Shown: piece after piece, positions 1 through 5,698 of the stretch | Position numbering within the stretch: position 1 is the first letter of the stretch | Layout of the letters: every line of letters begins with the position of its first letter | Program-made: the position numbers and the translations under genes | DNA from: Planctomycetota bacterium | GTDB lineage: Bacteria; Planctomycetota; Planctomycetia; Pirellulales; Thermoguttaceae | Direction: 5' to 3' | Assembly: GCA_015661985.1 (NCBI GenBank) | Contig: DQVB01000257.1 | Coordinates: 1-7,885, forward strand | Length of the DNA stretch: 7,885 nt | Notes under the pieces: model-generated | What the model was told of the DNA's origin: nothing | Databases searched by the model: none | Seen by the model: only the letters and a program-made list of their open reading frames with translations

Positions 1-22
1 CGCCGGCCGAGCGGACAAGGCC

Positions 23-1273
23 CTAGCCGGCGGCGCCGGATACGGATGGGTTCTGGCCGATCAACTCCTCGGCATCAGGCCGAGGGGCATTTTTCTTCGC
101 GTCCCAATAGGGCGAAAGCCGCCTCAGGTTGGCCACCACCTTGGGAAACACGTCGACGATCCGATCCACCTCCTCGTCCGTGTTGTAGCGGCTCAAGCTG
201 AAACGGATCGATCCATGCACCGCGGTGAAGGGCACGTTGAGCGCCTTGAGGACGTGCGAAGGCTCCAGCGATCCGGAGGTACAGGCTGAACCGCTGGAGG
301 CACAAATCCCCGCGTCGCTCAGCTGATAGAGCATCCCTTCGCCTTCCACGTAGTGGCAGGAGACGTTCAGCGTGTTGGGCAGCCGCGGGGCACCCCGGCC
401 GTTGACCTGCACGCACGGGATCTGGTCCAGGATGGCCTGTTCCAGGCGGTCGCGCATGGCGCCGATGCGCGCCTCGTCCTCCTCCATGTTCTCAAAGGCC
501 AGCTCCATCGCCTTGGCCAATCCCACGATGAAAGCCACGTTTTCCGTCCCCGCCCGGCGCCCCTGTTCCTGGTGGCCGCCGATCATGTAGGGCCGGCACG
601 GCGTCCCCCGCTTGATGTACAATACCCCGACTCCCTTCGGCGCGTGGAACTTGTGCCCGGAAAAAGAAAGCAGGTCCACGTGACGGAAGGCGTCCGTCAG
701 GTCGATGGGCAACTTGCCCACCGTCTGGGTGGCGTCCGTATGGAAGACGATGCTCGGATCCGTCTCCTTGGTCACCCGCGAAAGCTGCTCGATGGGGAAG
801 ATCACCCCCGTCTCGTTGTTGCCATGCATGATCGTCACCAGCAGCGTATCCGGTCGCAAGGCCCGGATGAACTGGCGCAAGTCCAAATTCCCATGCCCAT
901 CGACCGGCAGGAACGTCACGTCATAGCCGTTCCGCTGGAGGTCCTTGCACACCTCGAGCACCGCGGGATGCTCCACCGCCGTGGTGAGGATGTGACGCCG
1001 CTGCGGGTTCGCCTTGACCGTGCCGAAGATGGCCGCGTTGTTGCTTTCGGTGGCGCAGGAGGTGAAAACGATCTGGTTCGGCGCCACTCCGCCCAAACAC
1101 CGGGCCACCGTTTCCCGGGCACGGGCCATCGCCACGGCCGTCCGCCGCGCCGGCTCGTACATGGAACTGGGATTGAAATACTCGGTCGTCAGAAAAGGCG
1201 TCATCGCCTCGAACACTTCCGGCGCCACCGGCGTGGTGGCGTTGTTGTCCACGTAGACCAGCTTGTCGTCCAT
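23..1273 (-). CDS. nifS: NifS-type cysteine desulfurase (group I, PLP-dependent)
   Basis: Cytosolic PLP enzyme that converts L-cysteine to alanine and passes the sulfur, as a persulfide, to an Fe-S scaffold. The protein is 416 residues from the start MDDKLVYVDNNATTP, where the family's N-terminal strand begins. An open frame continues upstream to 1369, but its 32 extra residues do not look like the family. Visible motifs: the VDNNATTP entry (8-15), His102 in AVEHPAV (stacks on PLP), Asp180 in HTDATQ, the PLP lysine 208 in SGHKFHAPKG, and catalytic Cys331 in SSGSACTSGSLEPSHV. That last block matches NifS closely, with the longer loop of group I rather than SufS. The start has only a weak GGGGA about ten bases upstream. 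The gene lies downstream of nifU, the partner scaffold, in the same direction but 397 bases away, so it may be co-transcribed or have its own promoter. The C-terminal tail after about residue 390 is polar and slightly longer than usual. The main alternative is a housekeeping IscS; the NifU neighbour favours NifS. Confidence 0.95.
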   Translation of the reverse strand: MDDKLVYVDNNATTPVAPEVFEAMTPFLTTEYFNPSSMYEPARRTAVAMARARETVARCLGGVAPNQIVFTSCATESNNAAIFGTVKANPQRRHILTTAVEHPAVLEVCKDLQRNGYDVTFLPVDGHGNLDLRQFIRALRPDTLLVTIMHGNNETGVIFPIEQLSRVTKETDPSIVFHTDATQTVGKLPIDLTDAFRHVDLLSFSGHKFHAPKGVGVLYIKRGTPCRPYMIGGHQEQGRRAGTENVAFIVGLAKAMELAFENMEEDEARIGAMRDRLEQAILDQIPCVQVNGRGAPRLPNTLNVSCHYVEGEGMLYQLSDAGICASSGSACTSGSLEPSHVLKALNVPFTAVHGSIRFSLSRYNTDEEVDRIVDVFPKVVANLRRLSPYWDAKKNAPRPDAEELIGQNPSVSGAAG

Positions 1274-1345
1274 CGGTGTCGAATCCCCAGGCAACGGTGT
1301 CGCACGAACCAGGCCCTCAAGCGGCACCTGTGGCCGCTGGCGTCC

Positions 1346-1372
1346 CCACCGGCTTCGTGCCGGTGGCACGAA
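1346..1372. repeat. Small palindromic element with two mutually exclusive hairpins
   Basis: Two perfect 8-base stems share sequence. CCACCGGC (1346-1353) pairs with GCCGGTGG (1359-1366) around a 5-base loop, and TTCGTGCC (1354-1361) pairs with GGCACGAA (1365-1372) around a 3-base loop. Only one can form at a time. The element lies about 73 bases upstream of the nifS start, in the probable leader. It could be a dispersed REP-like repeat or an RNA switch/terminator; there is no T-run after either stem on either strand, which argues against an intrinsic terminator. The pairing is seen directly; the role is inferred. Confidence 0.6.
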
Positions 1373-1495
1373 AGGCTTCTATACCGCGCACGGTTTGGCG
1401 CTTCCGCAGTCGACGGGGAAGGGGCCGGCGAGCGGAAAAACCAAAGCGTTTTCGGTATAAACGTATCCGTTCACAGCGTGCAGGCCGTTTGCTTC

Positions 1496-1606
1496 TTGAA
1501 GTGCGGCCACTGGCCGCCGCTTTCGAGATCCGGGCAATCCCCCCGGCGCGCGGCCGAAGCCCCACAGCCGCCGGAACGAAAGCGGCAATGAATTGCCGCA
1601 CTTCAA
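1496..1606. repeat. 111-base symmetric palindromic (BIME/REP-like) element
   Basis: Two 30-base modules lie in inverted orientation around a common centre at 1551. Outer arms TTGAAGTGCGG (1496-1506) and CCGCACTTCAA (1596-1606) are perfectly complementary, as are inner arms GCCGCTTTCG (1516-1525) and CGAAAGCGGC (1577-1586), with a 9-base unmatched core on each side. Each core is itself palindromic: GCGGCCA/C/TGGCCGC at 1503-1517, and GCGGCAAT/GA/ATTGCCGC at 1582-1599. The 51 bases between the modules are GC-rich. No open frame or transposase is present, so it looks like a non-autonomous palindromic repeat of the REP/BIME kind, perhaps lineage-specific. Its site just after nifU could stabilise the nifU mRNA end or reduce read-through into nifS. 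Confidence 0.7.
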
Positions 1607-1670
1607 AGCCCCGTGAACGCTTGTTCCTGCGCTCCACGCGGCGCGTGACGGAATGGTCGATGGGCCAGAC

Positions 1671-2648
1671 CTAGACCTCGACCACCCGGATCCGCTCGTC
1701 CACCATATCCTTCAACGTGCGCTCGATCATCATCTTCAACGTCTGGCTGGCCCCGGCACAACCCTGGCACCGGCCGCCCAGCTGGCAGTAGACGATATGG
1801 TCCTTGATGTCGACGATCTCCACGTCCCCCCCGTCCCGACGGAGCATGGGACGGACATACTCATCCATCACTTTCTCCACCCTTTTGGCGAACTGGTAGG
1901 GAGAAAGGGCCGTCCGGCCGTCCGACTTCCTGGCTTCTACCGAGGGCTCCAGTGGACGGGGTGGGGCCGCGGGCAACACAGGCAACTGACTGGGCTGCTT
2001 GCCCCAAATCTCGTCCAGCAGATCTTGCAGCCCACCGGGGGCGTGGTGACAGGACATGCACGCCCCGCCCGCCTTCACCGCATTGGTGATCTCGGGGATC
2101 GTCCGCAGATTGAGCTCCCTGATCTTCCGCCGCAGGTAAGGTTCGGTCAGCGAAAAGCACTTGCAGACGATCCGCCCCTCCTCCTGCTCGTGGGCGTGGA
2201 TGTCGATCCCCAAGGCCTTCAGATCCACCCCCCGCCGCTGGGCCCAGTTGAACACGGCCGCTTCCAGAGCCTCGGCCCCCATGACCGAGCAGTGGATCTT
2301 CTGCTCAGGCAGGCCGCCCAGGAACTCGATGATGTCCTTGTTGGTGATCTTCAGCGCCTCGATGGGCGTGTACCGGCCCCGCTCGATCAACGTGCACAGG
2401 CCTTCGGAAGACGCGATGGCCGAGGTGCAACCGAAGGTCAAGTACCGTGCCTCGGTGATGACGTCCTTCGTCGGATCGGTCGGGTGCCGCTTCACCCGGA
2501 AAGTGAACCGCATCGCGTCGCCGCAGGCGATCGAGCCGTGCTCGCCAAAACCATCCGGGTTCTCGATCTCGCCCAAATGCGTTCCCGGCTTCCCGTGGAC
2601 CGCGTCCATGAAAAGCTGTTTCGTCTTCTCGCTATATTGCCAAGCCAT
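1671..2648 (-). CDS. nifU: NifU, three-domain Fe-S cluster scaffold
   Basis: Cytosolic scaffold on which Fe-S clusters are built from NifS-derived sulfur. The 325-residue product has the full NifU layout. The IscU-like N domain (about 1-135) has cluster ligands Cys42 (ACGD), Cys74 (FGCTSAIASS) and Cys120 (HCSVMGAEALEAAV). The central BFD/ferredoxin-like [2Fe-2S] domain (about 158-215) has CKC at 162/164 and CMSC at 197/200. A proline-rich linker (about 219-240) leads to the C-terminal Nfu domain (about 250-325) with CQGC at 294/297. All nine expected cysteines are present. The start is MAWQYSEKTKQLFMDAV, the usual NifU beginning, with AAGGTG six bases upstream; the frame remains open to 2855 but the 69 extra residues do not resemble the family. 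nifS follows downstream and no nitrogenase genes are visible, so general Fe-S assembly is the likely role. Confidence 0.96.
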   Translation of the reverse strand: MAWQYSEKTKQLFMDAVHGKPGTHLGEIENPDGFGEHGSIACGDAMRFTFRVKRHPTDPTKDVITEARYLTFGCTSAIASSEGLCTLIERGRYTPIEALKITNKDIIEFLGGLPEQKIHCSVMGAEALEAAVFNWAQRRGVDLKALGIDIHAHEQEEGRIVCKCFSLTEPYLRRKIRELNLRTIPEITNAVKAGGACMSCHHAPGGLQDLLDEIWGKQPSQLPVLPAAPPRPLEPSVEARKSDGRTALSPYQFAKRVEKVMDEYVRPMLRRDGGDVEIVDIKDHIVYCQLGGRCQGCAGASQTLKMMIERTLKDMVDERIRVVEV

Positions 2649-2653
2649 AGCCG

Positions 2654-2659
2654 CACCTT
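2654..2659 (-). promoter_or_regulatory. Ribosome binding site of nifU
   Basis: Read on the minus strand this is AAGGTG, ending five bases before the ATG at 2648. Its position supports the MAWQY start over the longer open frame. Confidence 0.55.
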
Positions 2660-2709
2660 GCCGAAATAGGGGTCTCGATACCCCCCACGCCCGCCAAAGC
2701 CCGAGACTC

Positions 2710-2738
2710 AGTTTACCACTCGGCCCGCCCGGGCGAAA
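2710..2738 (-). promoter_or_regulatory. Possible nifU promoter
   Basis: On the minus strand TTTCGC (2738-2733) is separated by 17 bases from TAAACT (2715-2710). The -10 box matches the sigma-70 consensus at four of six bases and the -35 at three of six. It would give a leader of about 55 bases whose first bases include one arm of the GTCTCG/CGAGAC inverted repeat. The match is weak and inferred from spacing only. Confidence 0.3.
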
Positions 2739-2905
2739 CGGGCGTGAAACAGCCCCTTCGTGTTCTCCGGCCGCAGCCGCCCAAGCCCCGATTCCATCGA
2801 TTTGGTGCCGCGGAATACCCGTTGGTGGCCCGCCGAGGCCGCACGGGACGGCCACATGCAGGTCAAACCCCCGTCAATCCCTCAATCACAAGGGGCGGAT
2901 TCCTC

Positions 2906-2934
2906 TTGACCCGGCCCGCCGCATATTTTACGCT
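2906..2934 (+). promoter_or_regulatory. Possible sigma-70 promoter of the cytochrome-like gene
   Basis: TTGACC (2906-2911) matches the -35 consensus at five of six, followed by 17 bases and TACGCT (2929-2934), a poor -10 (three of six) that overlaps the edge of the AT-rich stretch CATATTTTA in an otherwise GC-rich region. It would give a leader of about 45 bases before the ATG at 2986. Confidence 0.4.
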
Positions 2935-2985
2935 CCCGCCGCGCCCGGAAGCCCGCACTCGAAGGCATTTTCCACTGCTCAAGCC

Positions 2986-4206
2986 ATGTTCTGGGACCGC
3001 CGATCCGCTGGTCACTTGGTTCACCCGGCCACCGTCGGGCTGGCCAGTTTCGTGGTGGCCGCCATGTGCTGGGCGGCGGCAGCGCCAATGGCCCGGTCGC
3101 CCGGCAATCCGCAGGTTGTGCTGCTCCGCAACGGCGAGGTCTTGCGGGGGCAAATCGATCGCCGCGGTGATCACTACTCGGTGATCGTCGACGGCGGGGT
3201 GATTACTTTGCGGGCCCGCGACGTGGAGATGGTCTGCCGGGACTTGGGGGAGGCTTGCCAGCGCAAAGCAGCTCGGATCCCGCCCCACGATGCCCGGCAG
3301 CACATCGAGCTGGCACGCTGGTGCCTGCGGCACGGGCTTGTCGATCACGCGCGCCTTCAGCTGGCTCGCGCCCGGGCCTTGGACCCGGACGATCCGGCGG
3401 TCGCCCTCGTTGAACGTCAACTCCAGGCCCCTCGCCCCGCCCCGCTCCCGGCGCAAGGAGCAGGACAATCCAAGCGCCGGAGCGATCCGGACGACCTGGA
3501 GCGCTTCGTCCGCCAATTGCCGCCCGGGGCCGTAGAGACCTTTACGCAGACCATCCAGCCGATCCTCAACCACCATTGTGCCGCCGCCGACTGCCACGGG
3601 CCGCAGGGGCGAGGTCGCTTCCGGTTGTGGCGGCTCCCGGTGGGCCGACCGCCCACCCGGCGGCTGACCCAACGGAATCTCCAGGCCACCTTGGCCTGGG
3701 TCGACCAACAGTTGCCCGAAGCCAGCCCGCTGTTGAGCGTGCCCATCCGGCCCCATGGCGGCGCGCAGACGCCTGTGTTCCCCACGAGCCAGATCGAAAC
3801 GTACCGCCGGCTGGCCGCTTGGGTCCGCCAGGTGGCCCAAGCTCCTGGCGACGGGACAAACGAGTCGGCCGGCCAAGTCCCAGCAGCCCTGGCCGCCGGC
3901 CAACTCGCGACCCCACAGGAGCTGCCCACGCAGCCGGGCGGTCCGTCGGTTCCGGACGGCCTGAGGACGCCCATACCGGCCGAGGCGGCCGTCGCGACCA
4001 ACCACCGCGAGCTCTTCCGAGGCTTGGGTCAGGCCCCCTCCACACCGTCCACCTCCCCAACGGGTCCACGCGATCCCTTCGATCCGGAGATCTTCAACCG
4101 GCGCTATTTCCCGCCCGACGACCAAACGGGCCCCGACCCGGGAAGGCCCCCAACCAGGCCTGTGGGCGCCCGGCCCGCCGGGGGAGGCCCAGCCGCCAGC
4201 CAGTGA
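2986..4206 (+). CDS. Exported planctomycete-type protein with C-x4-CH cytochrome-like domain
   Basis: Protein of 406 residues and unknown function. The N terminus is a Sec-type signal peptide: Arg5-Arg6, a hydrophobic stretch (about 15-33) and an Ala-rich cleavage region near AAAAP. A small beta domain follows (about 41-84), with VLLRNGEVLRGQIDRRGDHY and a VDGGVITLRARDVEMV end. Residues 101-147 look like one or two TPR-like helices (ARWCLRHGLVDHARLQLARA, then LDPDDPAVA). A cytochrome-like domain (about 184-285) carries QPILNHHC, then C198-x4-C203-H204, then FRLWRLP, RRLTQRNL, SPLL and IRPHGG. The tail (about 286-406) is Pro/Gly-rich with low complexity. The start is chosen for the signal peptide; no clear ribosome site is visible, and a start at residue 27 would destroy the signal. 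There is no Met after residue 82, so if haem is bound the sixth ligand is not methionine. The layout resembles uncharacterised planctomycete proteins, from memory. A periplasmic or anchored redox role is inference. Confidence 0.85.
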   Translation: MFWDRRSAGHLVHPATVGLASFVVAAMCWAAAAPMARSPGNPQVVLLRNGEVLRGQIDRRGDHYSVIVDGGVITLRARDVEMVCRDLGEACQRKAARIPPHDARQHIELARWCLRHGLVDHARLQLARARALDPDDPAVALVERQLQAPRPAPLPAQGAGQSKRRSDPDDLERFVRQLPPGAVETFTQTIQPILNHHCAAADCHGPQGRGRFRLWRLPVGRPPTRRLTQRNLQATLAWVDQQLPEASPLLSVPIRPHGGAQTPVFPTSQIETYRRLAAWVRQVAQAPGDGTNESAGQVPAALAAGQLATPQELPTQPGGPSVPDGLRTPIPAEAAVATNHRELFRGLGQAPSTPSTSPTGPRDPFDPEIFNRRYFPPDDQTGPDPGRPPTRPVGARPAGGGPAASQ

Positions 4207-4372
4207 ACCGGCCGACAGGCGGGTGGGGCCGCATCCCGTTCTTCCCTTGCGCCGCCATTCGGTATACCTTCGAACTGACCCAGGGACGTCCGACCGGGGA
4301 GGGCATTCTTCGCCCGCTGAGGTATGGCAGACGGTGTCGGGTCGGAGATCTCGGCGCAAGGGAAGAAACGTC
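4207..4372. other. 166-base intergenic gap with possible promoter
   Basis: This gap lies between two same-direction genes. TATACC at 4263-4268, within CGGTATACCTTCG, is a plausible -10 on the plus strand, but no good -35 lies at the right distance (TTGCGC at 4247-4252 is only 10 bases away; TTCTTC at 4239-4244 is weak). I see no strong terminator after the stop at 4206. The next gene probably has its own promoter, but this is not firmly shown. Confidence 0.3.
4358..4365 (+). promoter_or_regulatory. Ribosome binding site of the UroD/MtaA-like gene
   Basis: AAGGGAAG ends seven bases before the ATG at 4373. It fixes the start at MTSKERVRAAM, where the family normally begins, and argues against the 50-residue upstream extension of the open frame. 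Confidence 0.65.
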
Positions 4373-5554
4373 ATGACCAGCAAAGAACGAGTCCGCGCGG
4401 CCATGCGACACGAACCGGTGGATCGCGTACCGGTCATGTGTCAATTGGCCATCGGCCATTATCTGCTCAACACAGACGTGACGCCCGTGGAGTGCTGGTT
4501 CACCAGCGAAGGTTTCGCCCGAGCGCTGGTGACGCTTTGCCAGCGGTACCGGTTCGATGGGATCCTGATCAACCTGCCCGGCCGGGACCCGGATTGGATG
4601 CGGCACGTGCAGCGCATCCAGACGGCCGAAGACGGCAGCCAGACGGTGTTTTTCCGCGACGGGGACCGGGCTTGGTGCCCAGCGGACGACAACGTCCATC
4701 ATCAGCCGGCCAAGGGGCGGCGGCGTCCCGCGCTGGAGGAAGTCGACCCGGAGCGGATCTACTACGACGACCCCCACGAACTGGGCGGCTTGAAGTATCC
4801 CTACTATTTCGGCCTGGAGCCGTACGAGCCGGACCGCCGGGATTACTGGCCGGACTACTTCTTCCGCACCATCGACCTGGTGCTCCAGCAGGTCGGTTCA
4901 CACCTTTCGGTACACAGCGAAGTGTTTTCGCCCTGGACGCAGCTGATGGAGCTTTTCGGGTACGAACAGGGGTTGATGGCCGTGTTGGACGACCCCGGCA
5001 AGTGCCACGCGATCCTGGCCGCCTACACCGAAGGCACAGCAGACCTGGCGGTGCGCCAAGCCCGCAGGGGCGTGGACGCCGTATTGATCTCGTCCGCCTT
5101 TGCCGGCGCCGGGTTCATTTCGCCTCGGCAGTACGAGACGTTCGTGTTGCCCTACGAGGCGGAGGTGGTCCGCCGCGTGCACGACCAAACGGGGGTGCCC
5201 GTCTACACGCACACCTGCGGCGACATTGGTGACCGGTTGGAGCTGATGGCGGAGACGGGCACGAAAGGGATCGACACGTTGGATCCGCCACCGTTGGGCA
5301 GCATCGATCTGGCCGACGCCAAACGCCGTGTGGGCGACCGCCTGTTCTTCAAGGGCAACATCGACCCGGTCAACACGCTGTTGAAGAAATCGCGCGAGGA
5401 GGTACGAGCGGACGCCTTGCGGCGGCTGGAGGTGGGAAGCCCGGGCAGCGGTTACATTCTTTCCAGCGCCTGTTCCGTTTCGCCGCGCGTGCCGCCGGGG
5501 AATCTCGCTGTGCTGGTCGAGGCCAGCGAACAGTTTGCGGCGCAGCGGTCGTGA
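4373..5554 (+). CDS. UroD-family protein, MtaA/MtbA-like corrinoid methyltransferase type
   Basis: Cytosolic protein of 393 residues with the uroporphyrinogen decarboxylase (UroD) TIM-barrel fold. It opens with MTSKERVRAAMRHEPVDRVP, the standard start of UroD-like methyltransferases. The HemE signature around RQAGR is absent; MCQLAIGHYLL is found there instead. The zinc-site pattern of MtaA/MtbA/MetE-like enzymes is present: His280 and Cys282 in YTHTCGD, and distal Cys367 in ILSSACSVSPRVPPGNL. Other family blocks are the FKGNIDP segment (327-332) and the GIDTLDPPP strand (299-307). By family knowledge, such proteins move a methyl group between a corrinoid protein and a thiol such as coenzyme M, or act in O-demethylation. 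No corrinoid-binding protein or substrate-specific methyltransferase is adjacent, so the substrate is unknown. It stands alone: the upstream gene is unrelated and the downstream gene converges. Confidence 0.9.
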   Translation: MTSKERVRAAMRHEPVDRVPVMCQLAIGHYLLNTDVTPVECWFTSEGFARALVTLCQRYRFDGILINLPGRDPDWMRHVQRIQTAEDGSQTVFFRDGDRAWCPADDNVHHQPAKGRRRPALEEVDPERIYYDDPHELGGLKYPYYFGLEPYEPDRRDYWPDYFFRTIDLVLQQVGSHLSVHSEVFSPWTQLMELFGYEQGLMAVLDDPGKCHAILAAYTEGTADLAVRQARRGVDAVLISSAFAGAGFISPRQYETFVLPYEAEVVRRVHDQTGVPVYTHTCGDIGDRLELMAETGTKGIDTLDPPPLGSIDLADAKRRVGDRLFFKGNIDPVNTLLKKSREEVRADALRRLEVGSPGSGYILSSACSVSPRVPPGNLAVLVEASEQFAAQRS

Positions 5555-5639
5555 CGTCTCTCCGCCCATGCCTCACGGGCCGGGGTCGGAGAAGGGGGGC
5601 GATGTCCGAGTCGGAGCCGCGACCCGGCCGACACACGTG

Positions 5640-5660
5640 ATGGGGCTGTCGCGGCCCCAT
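5640..5660. terminator. Hairpin between convergent genes, possible bidirectional terminator
   Basis: ATGGGGC (5640-5646) pairs with GCCCCAT (5654-5660); a U-G and a G-C pair can extend the stem to nine pairs with a TCG triloop. Its location between convergent stops suits a shared terminator. No long T-run follows on either strand (GTCGTTT on the plus side only), so intrinsic termination is uncertain. Confidence 0.4.
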
Positions 5661-5684
5661 GGAGTCGTTTGACCGCAAACAGCC

Positions 5685-5698
5685 GAAGGGGGCCCTTC
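5685..5698 (-). terminator. Short hairpin directly after the propeller-protein stop
   Basis: GAAGGG (5685-5690) and CCCTTC (5693-5698) are complementary and abut the stop codon at 5699-5701. The two-base loop means the stem must open slightly. On the minus strand it is followed by GGCTGTTTG, a poor T-tract. Confidence 0.25.

Larger units (their letters stand above)
1274..1670. other. 397-base nifU-nifS intergenic region, no convincing gene
   Basis: This gap lies between the nifU stop and the nifS start, both read leftwards. Open frames cross it on both strands, but their products are arginine/proline-rich, resemble no family, and cross the palindromes described separately. It holds an 8+8 base alternative-hairpin segment near 1346-1372, a 111-base symmetric element at 1496-1606, and a short quasi-palindrome at 1635-1647 (cacgcg, one base, cgcgtg) just past the nifU stop. 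Weak TATA-like steps on the minus strand (TATACC near 1457-1462, TATAGA near 1378-1383) lack good -35 boxes, so I do not call a separate nifS promoter. The region may act as a spacer that uncouples nifS from nifU expression; that is inference. Confidence 0.7.
2649..2985. other. 337-base divergent intergenic region
   Basis: This region separates the divergent starts of nifU (leftwards) and the cytochrome-like gene (rightwards). It holds candidate promoters for both, listed separately, plus a potential leader structure ahead of nifU: GTCTCG (2672-2677) pairs with CGAGAC (2702-2707), and overlapping this GGGGT (2669-2673) pairs with ACCCC (2680-2684). Between about 2740 and 2900 I see no gene, RNA or repeat I can support. 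Open frames running into it from both sides are extensions of the flanking genes upstream of their plausible starts. Confidence 0.65.
5555..5698. other. 144-base convergent intergenic region
   Basis: This region lies between the stops of two genes that converge. It has three inverted repeats: a bulged one (GGCCGGGGTCG at 5578-5588 with CGACCCGGCC at 5620-5629) and two hairpins listed separately. It probably serves for transcript ends of both genes. No open frame of note is seen. Confidence 0.5.

Noticed and set aside
353..1591. 412-residue plus-strand open frame
   Set aside because: It is antisense to nifS, which has every active-site motif, and its His/Arg-rich product fits no family.
1496..1606. 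Insertion sequence or CRISPR
   Set aside because: No transposase frame and no series of regular direct repeats with spacers; the element is a single symmetric palindrome.
1276..1674. Possible small genes in the nifU-nifS gap (132 residues on plus, 106 on minus)
   Set aside because: Arg/Pro-rich products with no motif, crossing both palindromic elements; no supporting ribosome site was found.
23..2648. Nitrogen-fixation gene cluster
   Set aside because: Only nifU and nifS are present; the flanking genes are unrelated and the pair occurs in non-fixing bacteria.
1653..2669. 338-residue plus-strand open frame
   Set aside because: It mirrors nifU almost end to end; nifU carries nine conserved cysteines and a correct start.
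2161..2985. N-terminal extension of the cytochrome-like protein
   Set aside because: It would run antisense through nifU and place the clear signal peptide inside the chain.
4223..4372. N-terminal extension of the UroD-like protein
   Set aside because: The extra 50 residues are unlike the family, and AAGGGAAG sits right before the ATG at 4373.
2863..4437. 524-residue open frame on the minus strand
   Set aside because: It lies opposite the signal-peptide and C-x4-CH protein and the start of the UroD-like gene. Its product has no recognisable motif, and long antisense frames are expected in GC-rich coding DNA.
4373..5554. Haem-pathway uroporphyrinogen decarboxylase (HemE)
   Set aside because: The RQAGR region of HemE is missing, and the H-x-C plus distal Cys zinc pattern points to the methyltransferase branch.
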